Translations under genes and position numbers: made by a program
Notes under the pieces: generated by a model
Database searches by the model: none
What the model was told of the DNA's origin: nothing
Seen by the model: the letters and a program-made list of their open reading frames with translations, nothing else
DNA from: Paraclostridium benzoelyticum
GTDB lineage: Bacteria; Bacillota; Clostridia; Peptostreptococcales; Peptostreptococcaceae
DNA: 50,506 nucleotides
Direction: 5' to 3'
Assembly: GCF_001006285.1 (NCBI RefSeq)
Contig: NZ_LBBT01000018.1
Span: 1 to 50,506 of the forward strand
Shown here: positions 15,966-24,284 of the stretch, piece after piece
Layout of the letters: each line of letters begins with the position of its first letter
Numbering within the stretch: position 1 is the first letter of the stretch

Positions 15966-18065
15966 CTATAATAAATTCTTTAATATAATAGAAATCCTAT
16001 TAGGTAATGTATTTATATTAGATATATCCAGAAATCTATTTTCGCCATAAATATCTTTGATCACATCTCTATCATTTCCAATGGCAAATACAAATAAATG
16101 TATCCCTTTTCTTGAGTATTCTGATATAATACTTCTTAAATCCTCTTTAGCTAATTCATCTTTGTAATTTGGCTTTGCAAGAGGCTTACCATCACTTATT
16201 ATAAACAGAACTTTAATGTCAGCATCAACTTTTAATAACTTTTCTGACGCATATTTTATCGGTACTCCATCTCTATTATTACTTTTCGCACTTATTTGCA
16301 TCATTCTATAACAATTATCTTTATCTTGATTATCAAAATCAGAATATGAATATATTGATACATCTTCTCTATCACTTATATCCGCTGTATCTCCATAAAT
16401 ACCTATAGGTATATCACATTTTTTGCAAAATTCCCAAATTAAAATAGCAGTTGCACGCGCCACTTCAATACGATTATTGGCTTTCATAGAGCCAGATTCA
16501 TCTATTCTAAGAGCTACTGCCATTGATGGTGATTCATTGGGTGGATTTTTTTTACTAAAATATCTATAGTCTTTTTTTGCTACATTTGAAGCCTCAAATT
16601 TATTACCATAGTATCTATTTCTACTATACTCACTAGATACTTCATTTTTAAGGAATGGCAACACTTGATTAGCTAGCTCATTGGCTGCTTTAATATATTT
16701 TTTGCTATCTTGTTTATAATTTAATTTATCTTCATAAGTAAATTCAGGTCTATGAACTTTTATTCTAATATTCTTATGAATATCTCCATATAAAACTAGA
16801 TTTGAATCATTTGACTGTTCATCGTTACTTTCTTTTATATTTCTTAATTTCATTATTCCTTTTCCAAAGGAATTTTTATTATTATACACTCCATCAAATA
16901 ATTCTTCATTTTCTTTACTTATAGAGTCATCACTTGTACTATCTTCGTTGCTAGACTTCCTTAGCTTCAATACATCTTTATCTCTTACCATAGTACTTTT
17001 ATAGGAGCTATTTTTATCAGAATTAATTTCCATAGTATCTTCATTTTCTGATTTAACTAGCTCCTTCTTAGGTTGTTCTTTTATATCGTTGTTGCTTTTT
17101 ATAGTTTTACCTATTTCCCCCCTTGTATGAGTCTGTCCTATACTTGATGTTGCTTGGCTATTTTCATCAAGATTTTTTTCTATTTCCAGTGATTTTATTG
17201 GATTTATATTATCTAGCTCCCCTTTGTATACATCATCAAATTCTTGTAAGTATTCTTCTATTTCATCCCACATAAAAATATTTATCTTATTAACTCTATC
17301 TATTACTTTAATTCCATCTTCTTCATAAATAGATTCATCTATTTCTTTTTTGATTTTCTCAATATTTTTTATATCATAATCTGATATATCTTTAAATTTT
17401 CTAAATTTAATATAACAAATTATTTGATTTATTAAAGCATTGAATCGCTTATTATCAATCAAATCTACTTTGAAATTTTTAATACTCTTATATTGAGCAT
17501 CTCTCAATTCATTAAGTCCATCAATTAACCGACCATAGTTATATAAATATTTATATATAGATTCCTCCACTCTACTATCCTCAATAATATCGTATATAAA
17601 AAGTAATAAAGAGCATAACTTTCCTGATTTCTTGGGATTATTTATATAGCTTTGCATTTTAATTATATTTTCATTGGACTCTTCATCATCAAATTCTATC
17701 GAATCTACACGTAAAGTTCCACTTAGAATAGACTGCTCATAAATATCTCTTAATGTAAAATCTGTAAATAATCTATGCCCTATCTCATGAGCGTAATATC
17801 CTAATATCAATTTAAATTTATCACCTTCACTTATACTATTTGAATATAAATTTATATAAATAGTATCTCTCTTTATATAAGATACATCATCGATATTTTT
17901 ATCAAATAGGAATTTTAGTTTATCTTGATTTAAATCGTATTTTTCATACAACTTGTTTGATATACTCTTTAGATATTCTTCAAACTCTTTAGATTTTAAA
18001 ATACCCTTATCATCTAAATCTAGTTTGTTTTCTCTTATTGATTTTATAATACTATCTAAATCCAT
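15966..18065 (-). CDS. vWA-domain protein with HExxH motif (CobT-like), partner of MoxR ATPase
   Basis: 699 residues. The N-terminal domain carries YYAHEIGHRLFTD, a zinc-metalloprotease-like HExxH at 93-97. A charged low-complexity linker rich in Ser, Asn, Asp, Glu and Lys spans about 290-430. The C-terminal vWA domain (about 515-699) has an intact MIDAS D522-x-S524-x-S526 and the later ISDGKP strand. This resembles CobT/NorD-type proteins, which work with MoxR AAA+ ATPases as chelatase-like or remodelling machines. It is the last gene of a four-gene operon, 5 bp after the ATPase stop. Whether the HExxH is a working protease or a relic is unknown. Confidence 0.8.
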   Translation of the reverse strand: MDLDSIIKSIRENKLDLDDKGILKSKEFEEYLKSISNKLYEKYDLNQDKLKFLFDKNIDDVSYIKRDTIYINLYSNSISEGDKFKLILGYYAHEIGHRLFTDFTLRDIYEQSILSGTLRVDSIEFDDEESNENIIKMQSYINNPKKSGKLCSLLLFIYDIIEDSRVEESIYKYLYNYGRLIDGLNELRDAQYKSIKNFKVDLIDNKRFNALINQIICYIKFRKFKDISDYDIKNIEKIKKEIDESIYEEDGIKVIDRVNKINIFMWDEIEEYLQEFDDVYKGELDNINPIKSLEIEKNLDENSQATSSIGQTHTRGEIGKTIKSNNDIKEQPKKELVKSENEDTMEINSDKNSSYKSTMVRDKDVLKLRKSSNEDSTSDDSISKENEELFDGVYNNKNSFGKGIMKLRNIKESNDEQSNDSNLVLYGDIHKNIRIKVHRPEFTYEDKLNYKQDSKKYIKAANELANQVLPFLKNEVSSEYSRNRYYGNKFEASNVAKKDYRYFSKKNPPNESPSMAVALRIDESGSMKANNRIEVARATAILIWEFCKKCDIPIGIYGDTADISDREDVSIYSYSDFDNQDKDNCYRMMQISAKSNNRDGVPIKYASEKLLKVDADIKVLFIISDGKPLAKPNYKDELAKEDLRSIISEYSRKGIHLFVFAIGNDRDVIKDIYGENRFLDISNINTLPNRISIILKNLL

Positions 18066-18070
18066 AGAAT

Positions 18071-19717
18071 TTACCTCTTGCTTTGAGTTTCAATAAATAA
18101 AGAAGTATTATTTTCAACGGATTCCTCCAGTATTCTTATTTCATCAGGGTTTGTAGTTATTTTATATAATACCTTGTAATACATAGATTCTCGTATGTCT
18201 TCTCCATTTTTTATAGCATCCACCCAGAAAAATAATGAACGCATTCCTGCCACTCCACGTATGGCATTGGCTATTGCACACTCATCTAGAGCTATAATAG
18301 CATCAACTAATTTGGAAACTAACTCCACATTATCAAATCCTGTCTTTGCTATTGCTCTTTCTATCATAGCTTCTCTTTCTGGTAAATCCATTTTTTCTGA
18401 ATGCTGTATTCTATCTCTTAGTGCTTCATTAAGAGGTCTACATCCAATGTAATTTCTATTAGTTGTAATTACAGCTACGAAATCTGGATGCCTATGAACA
18501 ACCCCCGTCGGTAAATTTATAGTCCCATCTGGCTCTAACGCTGAGTTTAGTATCATTAATACAGCTGCATCACGGATTACAGTAGGCTCTTGTATTTCTA
18601 ATAAGTAACCTTCTGTAAATGCTTTTACTATTTCTGAAGGAAAGTACTTATACTCGATATCTTTATTAGAATCATTGTTTTCATCATCGGCAACAGGAAG
18701 TATAGAACCTAGCACGTCTGACTTATCCATATCTGAAAAACAAGTTATCTTGGTGTAAGGTAGTCCCAAATTACAAGATAATGCTTTCGCCATTTGAGTT
18801 TTTCCAGAACCTGCATCACCTTCAAGAAGAATATTTGATATCTTCATATCACCTTTATCCCAATTGCGTTTAATTTCTTTACATATTCTTCTTTCAATTT
18901 TTGATACTCTATGGGAATTTGGTAATTTTATAATTTGGCTTTTTTCATAATCAGTTAATTTTCTAGATAAATTTAATGCAAATTCCCCTTGTTCTATCGT
19001 TAAATTTTCGATTTGCTTTTTCTCATTCTTTATTTCTTCAACTATTTTAAACTTACCATTTAATAATTTTGTATATGCAATTTTTTTACTTTGTATATCT
19101 TCTAGATTTATTTTTTCTAGAGGTGATTCATCTGGCACAAGTAACTTTAAATCACCTTTCAATATCCTACGGTATACATTATCACAGAAAGTTGCCATTA
19201 ATTTTCTTGATAATTCATCTAATTCCTCACTCTCTTCTATATGAAGTTTGTACTCATTAAATACGCTTAAAGCTTCATTATCTTTCAATATTTCTATCAT
19301 CATAGCAAAGAATAATATACTTCCTTTTTCTCCTTTAGAGTTTCTATGGCTTCTTAATTTATATTCATTACATATTTTATTTTTTATATCATAATTACAT
19401 GCTGAACATCTTCCACTAACTTTATTGTAAAATAAAATTTGTACTATATTTTCATTTTTACTCTGTAATTCTGCACATATACTGTCATCAAGTATTCCAA
19501 TAGACCCTATATCATTTTCATTATCAATCAAATCTATATATTTATGTGTTGCTTCTATTATGGAATCAATTAAAAATGATTGTCCTTTCCCAAATCCTCC
19601 ATCTGGAGAATATTTACTTGAAGTGTTAACATTTTTACTATTTAAAGCATCAAATGGTTTTTCTTCAAGTTTATAGTCTCTTCCCCAAATAGAAGATATG
19701 CTGCTTATCTTTCTCAT
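18071..19717 (-). CDS. MoxR-type AAA+ ATPase with N-terminal extension
   Basis: 548 residues. The AAA+ core occupies about 265-500: Walker A GDAGSGKT at 300-307, a Walker-B-like YLLEIQEP at 371-378 (Glu kept, Asp replaced), sensor 1 at VITTNRN (414-420) and the arginine region NEALRDRIQ. The first 260 residues form an unrecognised domain with a Cys cluster CSAC-x7-C (104-116) that could bind metal. MoxR ATPases remodel or load cofactors with vWA partners. Gene order GIY-YIG, DUF6530-like, MoxR, vWA on one strand with gaps of 2-19 bp indicates one complex or pathway. Biological role unknown; a stress or conflict function is possible. Confidence 0.82.
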   Translation of the reverse strand: MRKISSISSIWGRDYKLEEKPFDALNSKNVNTSSKYSPDGGFGKGQSFLIDSIIEATHKYIDLIDNENDIGSIGILDDSICAELQSKNENIVQILFYNKVSGRCSACNYDIKNKICNEYKLRSHRNSKGEKGSILFFAMMIEILKDNEALSVFNEYKLHIEESEELDELSRKLMATFCDNVYRRILKGDLKLLVPDESPLEKINLEDIQSKKIAYTKLLNGKFKIVEEIKNEKKQIENLTIEQGEFALNLSRKLTDYEKSQIIKLPNSHRVSKIERRICKEIKRNWDKGDMKISNILLEGDAGSGKTQMAKALSCNLGLPYTKITCFSDMDKSDVLGSILPVADDENNDSNKDIEYKYFPSEIVKAFTEGYLLEIQEPTVIRDAAVLMILNSALEPDGTINLPTGVVHRHPDFVAVITTNRNYIGCRPLNEALRDRIQHSEKMDLPEREAMIERAIAKTGFDNVELVSKLVDAIIALDECAIANAIRGVAGMRSLFFWVDAIKNGEDIRESMYYKVLYKITTNPDEIRILEESVENNTSLFIETQSKR

Positions 19718-19736
19718 AAATATTCTCCTTTTCTGT

Positions 19737-20183
19737 TTAATAGCCTAATTCCGCTAATATTTCTGCAAGTACGCTAAATCTTTCTCCTAGCAATTCACCC
19801 TGATTAGTAAGTTCATCTGCCAAAGTAATTATATCTTTGTCTAAGTTTTTATTATCTTCGCATATTTTAATATTCATAGCATCACCTTGAAGTCCAACAC
19901 GGCTAATAGTCAAATTATTTTCATCATAAAATTTAGGCATTCTATAAGCCTCTTTAAAATATAAACTAGCTTCACACAGTAAAATAGCCATATCTAAAAT
20001 TCTATTTACAGGTATTTCATCAAATTTACCATCTGCTTTTAAAAGTCTTGCTATTATTTCAAGTCTATTATTATCTATATTTTCCTTAACTCCCATATCT
20101 ACTTTTTCTATATCTGAGCTAGGAGCTCTGTATCCATCTATTTTTTTGTAATTGTCACATGTTATAACTGGTTTGAATTCCAT
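19737..20183 (-). CDS. DUF6530-like protein in MoxR-vWA operon
   Basis: 148 residues, soluble. The text EFKPVITCDNYKKIDG at the N-terminus, NRILDMAILLCEASLYFKEAYR in the middle and GLQGDAMNI followed by GELLGERF near the C-terminus match my memory of the DUF6530 family, whose function is not known. No catalytic motif can be pointed out. The gene sits 2 bp after the GIY-YIG gene and 19 bp before the MoxR ATPase, so it is probably co-translated and part of the same system. Confidence 0.65.
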   Translation of the reverse strand: MEFKPVITCDNYKKIDGYRAPSSDIEKVDMGVKENIDNNRLEIIARLLKADGKFDEIPVNRILDMAILLCEASLYFKEAYRMPKFYDENNLTISRVGLQGDAMNIKICEDNKNLDKDIITLADELTNQGELLGERFSVLAEILAELGY

Positions 20184-20185
20184 TT

Positions 20186-20536
20186 CTATATTTCCTCCAC
20201 ATTTTCTTCTATAAATCTATCTTTACATATTTCTAATAGTATTTTTAAATCTTCACTATAATCTACTTTGCTTTCATCTTTATCATAAGGAAGTACCTCT
20301 ACCATCTTTATTTCAAAATTTTCTTCTTTGTTTTCATTCCAATCTTTTTGTAATTTTTTGCATCTATGATTTTTTGAATTTAATTTAAATCTATCTCCAT
20401 TTATAGTTGCCTTTATATTTTTATCACAACCTAAATAAACAGTATTTGTATTTATTGATTTAAACATATATACACCCATCTCTGGTTTCATCTCTTTAAA
20501 CTGTTGTAATAATTCTTTTTTTCTTGCTCTATCCAT
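20186..20536 (-). CDS. GIY-YIG nuclease-family protein, possibly inactive
   Basis: 116 residues. The GIY and YIG elements appear as GVY (near 21) and YLG (near 33), followed by DRFKLNSKNHRCKKLQKDW, typical of small stand-alone GIY-YIG proteins. Where active members have a catalytic Arg shortly after YIG (x-R-N-L), this protein has C-D-K-N-I, so the Arg appears replaced by Lys. It may therefore bind nucleic acid without cutting, or cut poorly. It is the first gene of the MoxR-vWA operon, with an AAAGGTG ribosome site. Confidence 0.65.
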   Translation of the reverse strand: MDRARKKELLQQFKEMKPEMGVYMFKSINTNTVYLGCDKNIKATINGDRFKLNSKNHRCKKLQKDWNENKEENFEIKMVEVLPYDKDESKVDYSEDLKILLEICKDRFIEENVEEI

Positions 20537-20672
20537 AATTAATTTTCACCTTTCTTATTAATATTTTTTATTGCTGTCTAATCACATCTATACTTTTAAA
20601 TAGTTATTTATATATACTTCTTGTCACTACCCTTATTAATTTATACTATTCGTTCCATGTAAACAATAAACG

Positions 20673-20696
20673 TTCCGTAGAGTTGTACTCTACGAA
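20673..20696. repeat. Short perfect hairpin in an intergenic gap
   Basis: CGTAGAGT and ACTCTACG pair around TGT. There is no T run, so it is not a standard terminator. It lies in the gap 20537-20720 between the GIY-YIG gene start and the decayed cat gene, where nothing else is visible. Confidence 0.4.
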
Positions 20697-20720
20697 TCAT
20701 TTACTCTGAGCTTCTAGAAA

Positions 20721-21116
20721 TTACAGTATACTTTATTAGTAGATTTATCTATATCAAATATGTGAACAGAATATGATTCTAATTTTGAAATTTTCTATAA
20801 TAATTATATAACTGATCAAAATAAATACTCTGCTAATCATGGTGTTATGGCCAAACCTGAAATTCCTACTCAGAATAGTTGTATGATAGGTATGTTGCCA
20901 TGGATAGAATTTTCAAGTTATACTCCCATCCCATATGCACCAATGAATAATTTTTTCCCAGTTATCCAAGCTGGAAAGTTTTTTGAAAAGAATGATAGGA
21001 AGGTAATGCCTCTTTCTATTACAGTCCATCATGCTATAGCAGATGGATATCACGTTGGATTATTTCTAGAAAAGTTCCAAGAGTATATGAATTTTCCTGA
21101 AAAATGGATTCAATAA
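20721..21116 (+). pseudogene. Decayed chloramphenicol acetyltransferase (C-terminal part)
   Basis: The frame ending at 21116 matches the C-terminal half of type A CAT enzymes: TEYDSNFEIFYNNYITDQ, MIGMLPWIEFSSY, and the active-site block VHHAIADGYHV with the catalytic HHxxxDG. An in-frame TGA at 20763 replaces the Trp expected before TEY, and the sequence before 20721 no longer resembles CAT. An ATG at 20847 would give only 89 residues, lacking half of the trimeric enzyme, so an acetyltransferase function is lost. A remnant of an old resistance-type or housekeeping xenobiotic acetyltransferase gene. Confidence 0.8.
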
Positions 21117-21133
21117 ATCTATTTTAATAAAAT

Positions 21134-21166
21134 AAAAAGGTATTGACTAAAAATCAATACCTTTTC
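21134..21166. terminator. Intrinsic terminator hairpin, bidirectional
   Basis: AAAAGGTATTGA (21135-21146) pairs with TCAATACCTTTT (21154-21165). A and T runs lie on both sides. It is downstream of the cat remnant on the plus strand and immediately downstream of dispersed element copy B on the minus strand. Confidence 0.8.
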
Positions 21167-21212
21167 ATGGATTTCAATGGTGGAGCCGAATCGCAGAGAT
21201 AGTACTCACGAT
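21164..21212 (-). repeat. 49-nt dispersed element, copy B
   Basis: Same length as copies A, C and D. The minus strand reads ATCGTGAGTACTATCTC, then TGCGATTCGGCTCCACCA, then TTGAAATCCATGAA. No minus-strand gene ends just upstream, so the element plus terminator could form a free-standing small transcript or be a plain insertion. Confidence 0.8.
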
Positions 21213-21307
21213 TCAAATTCTTTTCCTAATATTGAAAAAATATCCTAATTTAGGACATACTACATAAGTCATTAATAGTAATGTTCATATATAAGAGGTG
21301 ATGTTAT

Positions 21308-22000
21308 ATGGATGATAAAAATCAGATAAAAAAGAAGGCCCCTCCTTGGGAAAGGCCTATGTTTATGATGATAATAACCATTGTTGGAGGTTATATGAAT
21401 GGATATACCTACATTACAAGACATAATATATTATCCAACATGCACACTGCTAATATGTCTAAATTAGGAATTAACATCGCACTTGGTCAGTGGCAAGATG
21501 CACTAAGCTACTTTATTCCAATTGTTGCTTGTATATTAGGTGCTACATTTAGTGAGCTAATTAGAACCCTCCTTATCCGACATAAATTCAGAGGAGATTG
21601 GAGAAAGCTAGCTCTAGTTTTAGAAACAATCGCATTGTTCTTTATAGGGCTTCTACCTACTTCTTTCCCAGATATTATTGTTACTAATTTGGTTTCTTTT
21701 TTCATGGGATATCAGCTGTGTTTATTTAGAGACTGCATTGGTATTGCATTCAACACAACTATATGTACAGGAAATATTAGAAATGTTGGTCAATTGTTAT
21801 ATAATGCATCAGATGAAAAAAGTAAAGATTCCATAAGAAAGTTAATTATTTTTACATGTCTTACTTTTTCTTTTGCATTAGGAGCTATTCCAGGTACTCT
21901 AATATCTATTGCTATAAGTACTAAGGCTGTATGGGTTTGTAGTTTTATATTGTTATCACAAGCAGTTTGGATAAATATCTATGAATGTAGTGTGGTTTAA
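21308..22000 (+). CDS. YoaK/DUF1275-family membrane protein
   Basis: 230 residues with six predicted membrane segments. Family features: GGYMNGYTYITRHNILSNMHTAN near 27-50, GMNxAxxT-like ICTGNIRNVGQLL in the middle, and GAIPGTLIS later. Function of the family is not established; transport is assumed. A GAGGTGATG ribosome site precedes the ATG. It is followed 100 bp downstream by an alpha/beta hydrolase gene in the same direction. Confidence 0.82.
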   Translation: MDDKNQIKKKAPPWERPMFMMIITIVGGYMNGYTYITRHNILSNMHTANMSKLGINIALGQWQDALSYFIPIVACILGATFSELIRTLLIRHKFRGDWRKLALVLETIALFFIGLLPTSFPDIIVTNLVSFFMGYQLCLFRDCIGIAFNTTICTGNIRNVGQLLYNASDEKSKDSIRKLIIFTCLTFSFALGAIPGTLISIAISTKAVWVCSFILLSQAVWINIYECSVV

Positions 22001-22101
22001 TTCCATAAGAAACTCATATAAACAAGAAACAGACAACTCACATACTTATGTCTAGAGGAATAACCTATTAATAAATGATTTTCATTAATGGAGGTGTTTG
22101 T

Positions 22102-22914
22102 ATGGGATATTATGTTAAAGTAGAGTCAAAGGTAAAAGTTTATGTAGAGGATCTTAACCCAGGCGGCAATAAAACAATCTTATTTCTACATGGGTGGCCT
22201 GGGAATCATAATTTATTTGAATATCAGTTTAATTATCTTCCAAAAATGGGATACCGATGTATTGGTATAGACATGAGAGGATTTGGTAAATCAGATAAGC
22301 CTTATGAAGGTTACGACTATGATAGATTATCAGACGATGTTAGATGTGTAGTTAATGCTTTAAATTTACATGATTTCACACTGGCAGGTCATTCGACTGG
22401 AGGGGCTATAGCTATTCGATACATGTCTCGCCATAAAGGATATGGAGTATCTAAACTTTCTCTTTTTGCAGCAGCAGCTCCTAGCCTTATCAAACGTCCA
22501 AATTTCCCATATGGTTTAGAAGAAGATGCCGTAATCAAAATAATTGAGGGAACATACACTGATCGACCTAAAATGCTGAGTGATTTCGGTGATATTTTTT
22601 TCTTTCAACATATAACTGAACCATTCTCTGATTGGTTCCTTCAATTAGGCTTACAGGCGGCTGGTTGGTCAACTGCAGCTATCGCAAATACTTGGATAGA
22701 GGAATCACTGTTTTCTGACTTAGAAACAATAAGTGTTCCAACTTTAATTATTCATGGAATTCATGACAAAGTTGTTCCATTTCCACTAGCTAAAATACAA
22801 AATCAATATATTAAAAATTCAAAGCTTATGCCATTTGAATTTAGCGGTCATGCATCTTTCTATGATCAACGAGAGAAATTTAATGAAGAATTGATGAAAT
22901 TTATTGAAGAATAA
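22102..22914 (+). CDS. Alpha/beta-hydrolase fold protein
   Basis: 270 residues from the chosen start. The oxyanion segment HGWPGN is near 30-35, the nucleophile elbow is GHSTGG with S98, the probable catalytic Asp is in HGIHDKVVPF, and the His is in FSGHASFYDQ near 252. This is the layout of esterases, epoxide hydrolases and perhydrolase-like enzymes; the substrate is unknown. An in-frame ATG occurs at 22075, but GGAGGT lies within that extension 7 nt before the ATG at 22102, so the shorter form is preferred. No signal peptide, so cytoplasmic. Confidence 0.82.
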   Translation: MGYYVKVESKVKVYVEDLNPGGNKTILFLHGWPGNHNLFEYQFNYLPKMGYRCIGIDMRGFGKSDKPYEGYDYDRLSDDVRCVVNALNLHDFTLAGHSTGGAIAIRYMSRHKGYGVSKLSLFAAAAPSLIKRPNFPYGLEEDAVIKIIEGTYTDRPKMLSDFGDIFFFQHITEPFSDWFLQLGLQAAGWSTAAIANTWIEESLFSDLETISVPTLIIHGIHDKVVPFPLAKIQNQYIKNSKLMPFEFSGHASFYDQREKFNEELMKFIEE

Positions 22915-22965
22915 AACTTTGCAACGTAAAATACCTTAATAAAAATATTCAAAGTCAATAAAATC

Positions 22966-23049
22966 CTATAAATAATCTCCACCAAATATAACTATAGGAA
23001 AATCTATCTCTAACCCATGACAATCAAACTCAGAAGCTTCACTTTCCAT
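22966..23049 (-). pseudogene. Possible C-terminal scrap of a DUF2075-type helicase gene
   Basis: A 27-codon stretch reads EASEFDCHGLEIDFPIVIFGGD before a stop. It resembles the EFxCQGLExDxxIVxxG segment of DUF2075 helicase-like proteins. Stops surround it, so at most it is a relic. The remaining gap 22915-23260 holds only the terminator at 23139-23170. Confidence 0.3.
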
Positions 23050-23138
23050 TTATATACAATGCAATGAAGTTAAAAAAACATTTAAATTCATTTTTTATGG
23101 TAGATGAATTTATATAATTATATTAAATATAGTAAATA

Positions 23139-23170
23139 AAAAAGGATTGAATATTAAGTCAATCCTTTTT
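23139..23170. terminator. Bidirectional intrinsic terminator
   Basis: AAAAAGGATTGA pairs with TCAATCCTTTTT around an 8-nt loop, between the alpha/beta hydrolase gene and the convergent LysR gene. Confidence 0.85.
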
Positions 23171-23260
23171 TATTCCCTGCCTAACAATCCTTCTCCACAA
23201 CAGCCTACTACTATTAACATAGACTCTATCTCTCTAATCTAAATATAATAAACGCATACT

Positions 23261-24166
23261 TTATTTAATTTTTAGTGAAGGGTTATCAGAGGATAATATC
23301 TCAACAAATTTTGTAGAAGCTAATGAAAGTGGAACACTCTTTAAATAACAAACACCAATGCTTCTACTGGGTATTTCTTTTAAAATATTAACCTCATATA
23401 ATACTCCCTTTTCTAAATAATCTTCTGAGAACTCCTTTACTACACAAGCAATACCTAAGTTTATCTTTGCAAACTCCAATAGTAAATCAAAAGATCCAAG
23501 TTCAAAATCTGGAGAGATTTTTATCCCCTTGGATAACATGAACTTTTCTACATACTTTCTAGAATTTGAATTAGGTTCTAGGAATATTAAAGGATATTTT
23601 ACTATTTCTTCTAATGAAATTTTCGCGGTTGACAAATCCTTATATTTCTCTCCACAAACAAAAATATCTCTAACCTCTCCACAAGGTATTAATTCTAATG
23701 AATTATCATCAATTGGAAAATTACAGATTGCAATATCGATTTCTCCTGACTTAATTAAGGCGCAAAGTGCTGAGGTAGTACCATTTATAATCTTAAACTT
23801 AAGATTAGGATACCTATTATGAAAGAACTCTAAATATGGAAGTAAAAAATACCTAGATATAGTATCTCCTACTCCAATCTTTAGCTCTCCCGCAGTTAAA
23901 TCTTTAAATTCTAATATTTTTTCTTCTCCTACATTGATTAAATTAATTGCTGAATTTACATATTCAAATAAAAGTTTCCCCTCATTAGTTAATGATACTC
24001 CCTTAGGTGTTCTGTTAAAAAGTCTAATATCTAGTTCTCGCTCTAATTGCATTATCGCTTGGCTCACTGCTGGCTGCGTCATGTAAAGCTCTTTTGATGC
24101 CTTTGAAAAGCTTTTACTTTTTCCTACCTGACAAAACACCTTATATAAATCTAATTTAGTAACCAT
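23261..24166 (-). CDS. LysR-family transcriptional regulator
   Basis: 301 residues. The N-terminal winged HTH (1-60) reads LYKVFCQVGKSKSFSKASKELYMTQPAVSQAIMQLERELDIRLFNR, a textbook LysR domain. The effector-binding domain follows from about 90, starting with GELKIGVGDTISRYFLLPYL. It is divergent from the CofE-like gene. The intergenic region has a dyad of LysR type, so it probably controls that gene and itself. The co-inducer cannot be deduced. Confidence 0.92.
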   Translation of the reverse strand: MVTKLDLYKVFCQVGKSKSFSKASKELYMTQPAVSQAIMQLERELDIRLFNRTPKGVSLTNEGKLLFEYVNSAINLINVGEEKILEFKDLTAGELKIGVGDTISRYFLLPYLEFFHNRYPNLKFKIINGTTSALCALIKSGEIDIAICNFPIDDNSLELIPCGEVRDIFVCGEKYKDLSTAKISLEEIVKYPLIFLEPNSNSRKYVEKFMLSKGIKISPDFELGSFDLLLEFAKINLGIACVVKEFSEDYLEKGVLYEVNILKEIPSRSIGVCYLKSVPLSLASTKFVEILSSDNPSLKIK

Positions 24167-24209
24167 ATAAGTACTCCTTATATCATGTATTCATTCTATT
24201 TATTTTACT

Positions 24210-24230
24210 TATACCATTTATTGGTGTATA
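24210..24230. promoter_or_regulatory. Putative LysR binding site
   Basis: TATACC-N7-GGTGTATA is an interrupted dyad with a T-N11-A core. It lies between the divergent lysR and cofE-like genes, 44 bp from the LysR start. Confidence 0.55.
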
Positions 24231-24284
24231 TTACAATAGTAGAAAGTATTTGAAATCAAATTTAAATTGTTAGGAGAGATTATT

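Noticed and set aside
20537-21120. Mobile element carrying the cat remnant
   Set aside because: No transposase, recombinase or terminal repeats flank it; only a short hairpin is nearby.
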